This document shows, piece by piece, positions 61,946 to 64,000 of a stretch of 64,000 nt of DNA. Below the pieces are notes generated by a model. That model was not told where the DNA came from and searched no databases. It saw only the letters and a program-made list of their open reading frames with translations. Origin of the DNA: Agrococcus sp. KRD186 (GTDB lineage: Bacteria > Actinomycetota > Actinomycetes > Actinomycetales > Microbacteriaceae); the NCBI RefSeq assembly GCF_017168255.1, contig NZ_JABFAP010000001.1, forward strand, positions 436,041 to 500,040, written 5' to 3'. Both the position numbers and the translations under genes were made by a program. Each line of letters begins with the position of its first letter. Position 1 is the first letter of the stretch.

Positions 61946-62406
61946 GAGGAGACCCTGCCGTCCGTCGCGGCCCGATTGCGCCCGCCGCGCCGCACGAAGA
62001 CCGCGATGGCGCGCCAGCCGACCAGTAGCGCGAGCAGGGTCAGCGTCGCCACGACGATGAATGGCACCGCCGTGCCCTGCCCGCTCAGCGCGCGCAGCAG
62101 CATCCCGCCCACCACCGTCACGAGCCAGATCGGCACACCGGCGCGCAGCGGAGCCAGGGGAGCGCGCCAGCCGAGGCACAGCAGCCAGCCGAGGCCGAGC
62201 GCCGCGAGGAACGGCCATGCCGTCGTGGCCAGGCCCAGGCCGAGTGGCCCGAGCACGCCCTCGTCGTGCGTCGCCCGTCCGATCGCTGCGAAGGCGACGA
62301 CCAGCACGGCGTCGGCCGCGAGCGCGCTCCAGATGAAGGCGACGGATGCGGGGCGCCGGTGGGCGGCGCCGGCTCGCCCGCGCGCGTGGGAGTTCGTCGG
62401 GGCCAT
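61942..62406 (-). CDS. DUF3054 family membrane protein
   Basis: The 154-residue protein has four hydrophobic helices (about 25-42, 55-78, 85-105 and 112-133) and the DUF3054 pattern: DAVLVVAFAAIGRATHDEG near the start and RAGVPIWLVTVVGGMLLR in the middle. It is a common small actinobacterial membrane family with no known role. The ATG at 62406 has a minus-strand TACGGT (62413-62418) 6 nt upstream, so it is leaderless. It heads a two-gene operon with the GrpB gene. Confidence 0.85.
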   Translation of the reverse strand: MAPTNSHARGRAGAAHRRPASVAFIWSALAADAVLVVAFAAIGRATHDEGVLGPLGLGLATTAWPFLAALGLGWLLCLGWRAPLAPLRAGVPIWLVTVVGGMLLRALSGQGTAVPFIVVATLTLLALLVGWRAIAVFVRRGGRNRAATDGRVSS

Positions 62407-62470
62407 ACGTCGACCGTATCGATCACATCGGCGCACTGCGCGTGGCGCGGGGAAGCATGTCGGGCCGGTA

Positions 62471-62484
62471 TTGTTGTACTCAGC
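62471..62484. promoter_or_regulatory. Shared motif ATTGTTGTACTCAG upstream of metN
   Basis: See the copy at 58546-58560. Here the motif covers the presumed -10 (TATTGT, 62470-62475) and its start site, and its 5' half is mirrored by CAACAA 9 nt further on (TTGTTG...CAACAA). Confidence 0.5.
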
Positions 62485-62521
62485 GCAACAACCCCACCAT
62501 GCTCGCGAGAGAGGCACTCCT

Positions 62522-63262
62522 GTGCAGTCGTCCGGCCCCATCGCCGCCTTCGAGGGCGTCTCGGTGCAGTACGGCAACGTCACCGCGCTCGACGAGGTCA
62601 CGCTCGAGATCGAGCGCGGCGAGATCATCGGCATCGTGGGGGAGTCGGGCGCCGGCAAGTCGACGCTGCTGAACCTGCTCGATGCTGCGACGCATCCCAC
62701 CGACGGGCGTGTCGTCATCGACGGCACCGACCCGCAGCGGCTCAGCGGCCGCGAGATCCGGCTGCTGCGCCGCCGCATCGGCATGATCTTCCAGGGCTTC
62801 AACCTGCTCGGCAACCGCACGGCGCGGCAGAACGTCGCGCTGCCGCTCAAGCTGCAGCGCACGCAGGACGCGGCGCTGGTCGCCGAGCTGCTCGACTACG
62901 TCGGCCTCGCCGACCGCGCCGACCACTACCCGGCGCAGCTCTCCGGCGGCCAGAAGCAGCGCGTCGCCATCGCCCGCGCGCTCGTCACCCGACCGGGCCT
63001 GCTGCTCGCCGACGAGCCGACCAGCTCGCTCGACACCCGCGCCACAGAGGATGTGCTCGAGCTGCTCGCCGCCACCCGGCGCGACTTCGGCGCCACCGTC
63101 GTGCTCGTCACCCACGAGCTCGACTCGGTCGCCGCGATCGCCGACCGCGCCGCCGTGCTCGAGGACGGCGCGCTGCGCAGCGTCTTCCCGGTTGCCCGCT
63201 CGGCCGCCCGCGAGCGGCGCGACAGCTACCTCGAGCACGCGCAGCGGGTGCTGGGCGCATGA
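62522..63262 (+). CDS. metN: Methionine-type ABC importer ATPase MetN, short form
   Basis: The 246-residue ATPase has Walker [10 protein letters not shown] (residues 40-48), Q-loop [11 protein letters not shown], signature LSGGQKQRV and Walker [13 protein letters not shown]. It is of the MetN subfamily and precedes metI by 4-nt overlap. Typical MetN proteins are about 340 residues and end in a NIL domain through which intracellular methionine inhibits transport; this copy stops after the ATPase domain and lacks it. The start is GTG 62522, with GAGAGAGG about 10 nt upstream. Confidence 0.92.
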   Translation: MQSSGPIAAFEGVSVQYGNVTALDEVTLEIERGEIIGIVGESGAGKSTLLNLLDAATHPTDGRVVIDGTDPQRLSGREIRLLRRRIGMIFQGFNLLGNRTARQNVALPLKLQRTQDAALVAELLDYVGLADRADHYPAQLSGGQKQRVAIARALVTRPGLLLADEPTSSLDTRATEDVLELLAATRRDFGATVVLVTHELDSVAAIADRAAVLEDGALRSVFPVARSAARERRDSYLEHAQRVLGA

Positions 63263-63930
63263 GCGGCTTCCTCGATTCCCTCAGCGCCAACGCCGACCAG
63301 ATCGGCATCGCGATGGCCGAGACCGGCTTCATGCTGGCGTTCTCGCTCGCCGCCGCGGTGCTCGTCGGCCTGCCGCTCGGCGTGGTCATCTACCTCACGC
63401 GCCCGGGCGGCCCCAAGGAGCACCGCCCGATCTGGGCGGTCGCGAACATGTACGTCACGGTCGTGCGCTCGTTCCCGTTCCTGCTGTTCGTGGTCTTCCT
63501 CATCCCGCTCACGCGACTGCTCTACGGCACCACCTTCGGCACCGGAGCAGCCACCTTCCCGCTCTGCTTCGTCGGCATCGCGCTCTACGCCCGGCTCGTC
63601 GAGCAGATCCTGCTCGAGGTGCCCTCGGGCGTGCTGCACGCCGCGAGGTCGATGGGGGCGGATGTGTTCCAGACGGTCGTGCACTTCCTCCTGGTCGAGG
63701 GGCGCTCGGGCCTCGTCTACGCACTCACCTCCGCCTCGATCAGCCTCATCTCCTACTCCACGGTGCTCGGCATCGTCGGCGGCGGAGGGCTGGGCGACTT
63801 CGCCCTGCGCTTCGGCTACCAGGAGTACGACTACCCCCTCATGTACTCGACGATCGTGATCGTGATCGTCTGCGTGCTGCTGCTGCAGACCGCGGGCGAG
63901 AAGGTCTCGGCCGTGCTCGACAAGCGCTGA
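63259..63930 (+). CDS. metI: Methionine-type ABC importer permease MetI
   Basis: This 223-residue permease has five membrane helices and the conserved MetI segments: VRSFPFLLFVVFLIPLTRLL (20 residues), GIALYARLVEQILLEVPSGV and the coupling helix EAARSMGA-like VLHAARSMGAD. It forms the channel with MetN, and the binding protein is metQ on the other side of the restriction gene. It overlaps metN by 4 nt. Confidence 0.95.
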   Translation: MSGFLDSLSANADQIGIAMAETGFMLAFSLAAAVLVGLPLGVVIYLTRPGGPKEHRPIWAVANMYVTVVRSFPFLLFVVFLIPLTRLLYGTTFGTGAATFPLCFVGIALYARLVEQILLEVPSGVLHAARSMGADVFQTVVHFLLVEGRSGLVYALTSASISLISYSTVLGIVGGGGLGDFALRFGYQEYDYPLMYSTIVIVIVCVLLLQTAGEKVSAVLDKR

Positions 63931-63990
63931 TCGCCGCCGGCGACCAGCTTCCCGCTCCACCATCACGCACACCCGCACCGGAAGGCCCGC

Positions 63991-64000
63991 ATGACCACCC
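63991..64000 (+). CDS. Start of a further gene (cut by right edge)
   Basis: An ATG at 63991 with GGAAGG 7 nt upstream begins a frame ATG ACC ACC. Only three codons are visible. Its place directly after metI makes a further transport gene, such as a second metQ, likely, but nothing can be tested here. Confidence 0.35.

Noticed and set aside
62460..62521. SAM-type riboswitch before metN
   Set aside because: The leader is only about 40 nt and shows none of the required stems; a protein-bound operator fits better.

Overview
The window is about 70 % G+C, densely coded chromosomal DNA of a high-GC actinobacterium. Gene order (parA-scpA-scpB-rluB-tyrA-cmk-der; ftsK-pgsA-cinA-clgR-DUF3046-recA-recX; clpS-DUF2017), proteins found mainly in Actinobacteria (cory-CC-star, DUF3046, DUF2017) and heavy use of leaderless starts point to Microbacteriaceae, perhaps Agrococcus. 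The genus is an inference that a search would have to confirm.

Layout. (1) 1-1913: a lower-GC minus-strand cassette of a secreted protein of unknown family, an ABC ATPase and a permease that runs off the left edge. (2) 2411-8922: chromosome partition/condensation, ribosome maturation, tyrosine synthesis and CMP kinase genes ending in der. (3) 8923-9495: a non-coding gap with a degenerate dispersed repeat and a 20-bp tandem array. (4) 9496-18450: a small membrane protein, an M20 peptidase divergent from a PrmC-related methyltransferase, a kynurenine operon (kynA-amidohydrolase-kynU), aspartate ammonia-lyase and a PrsW-type protease. (5) 18586-30303: rpsO-pnp, an M16 peptidase, a histidine phosphatase, dapB, thyA, folA, dapA and RNase J, with two GNAT genes. 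(6) 30678-33813: a MacAB-like efflux operon preceded by repeats, sitting between rnj and ftsK. (7) 33893-40667: ftsK, pgsA, cinA, clgR, DUF3046, recA (with a LexA-type box) and recX. (8) 40668-41161: an ISL3 transposase remnant and a breakpoint in gene order. (9) 41162-50358: pdxY, DUF2017, clpS, an MFS exporter, an iron-boxed siderophore-interacting protein, a long GAPDH, an FBP-domain protein, a thiolase, a decayed YjbR gene and an S10 peptidase. (10) 50483-51449: tRNA-Pro(GGG), a 19-bp-arm inverted repeat and a PD-(D/E)XK endonuclease gene. (11) 51562-56288: a sulfite-oxidase-like enzyme, then cstA, a CC-tail protein and an ArsA-like ATPase. (12) 56289-63930: a graveyard of ArsA and MetQ fragments, an alpha/beta hydrolase, metQ, an MmeI-like restriction-modification enzyme, GrpB and DUF3054 genes, and metN-metI.

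How the genes work together. dapA and dapB serve lysine/diaminopimelate synthesis, thyA and folA form the dTMP/folate pair, and rpsO, pnp and rnj handle translation and RNA decay. recA-recX is the SOS recombination pair. metQ and metNI form a methionine-type importer split over about 4 kb, with a shared motif over both start regions. kynA and kynU flank an amidohydrolase that may supply the missing formamidase step. At least 18 genes have a TANNNT -10 hexamer ending 6-8 nt before the start codon, so leaderless translation appears to be a normal expression mode here. The most promising poorly described systems are the secreted-protein/ABC cassette at the left edge, the cstA/CC-tail/ArsA-like operon, and the endonuclease next to tRNA-Pro.
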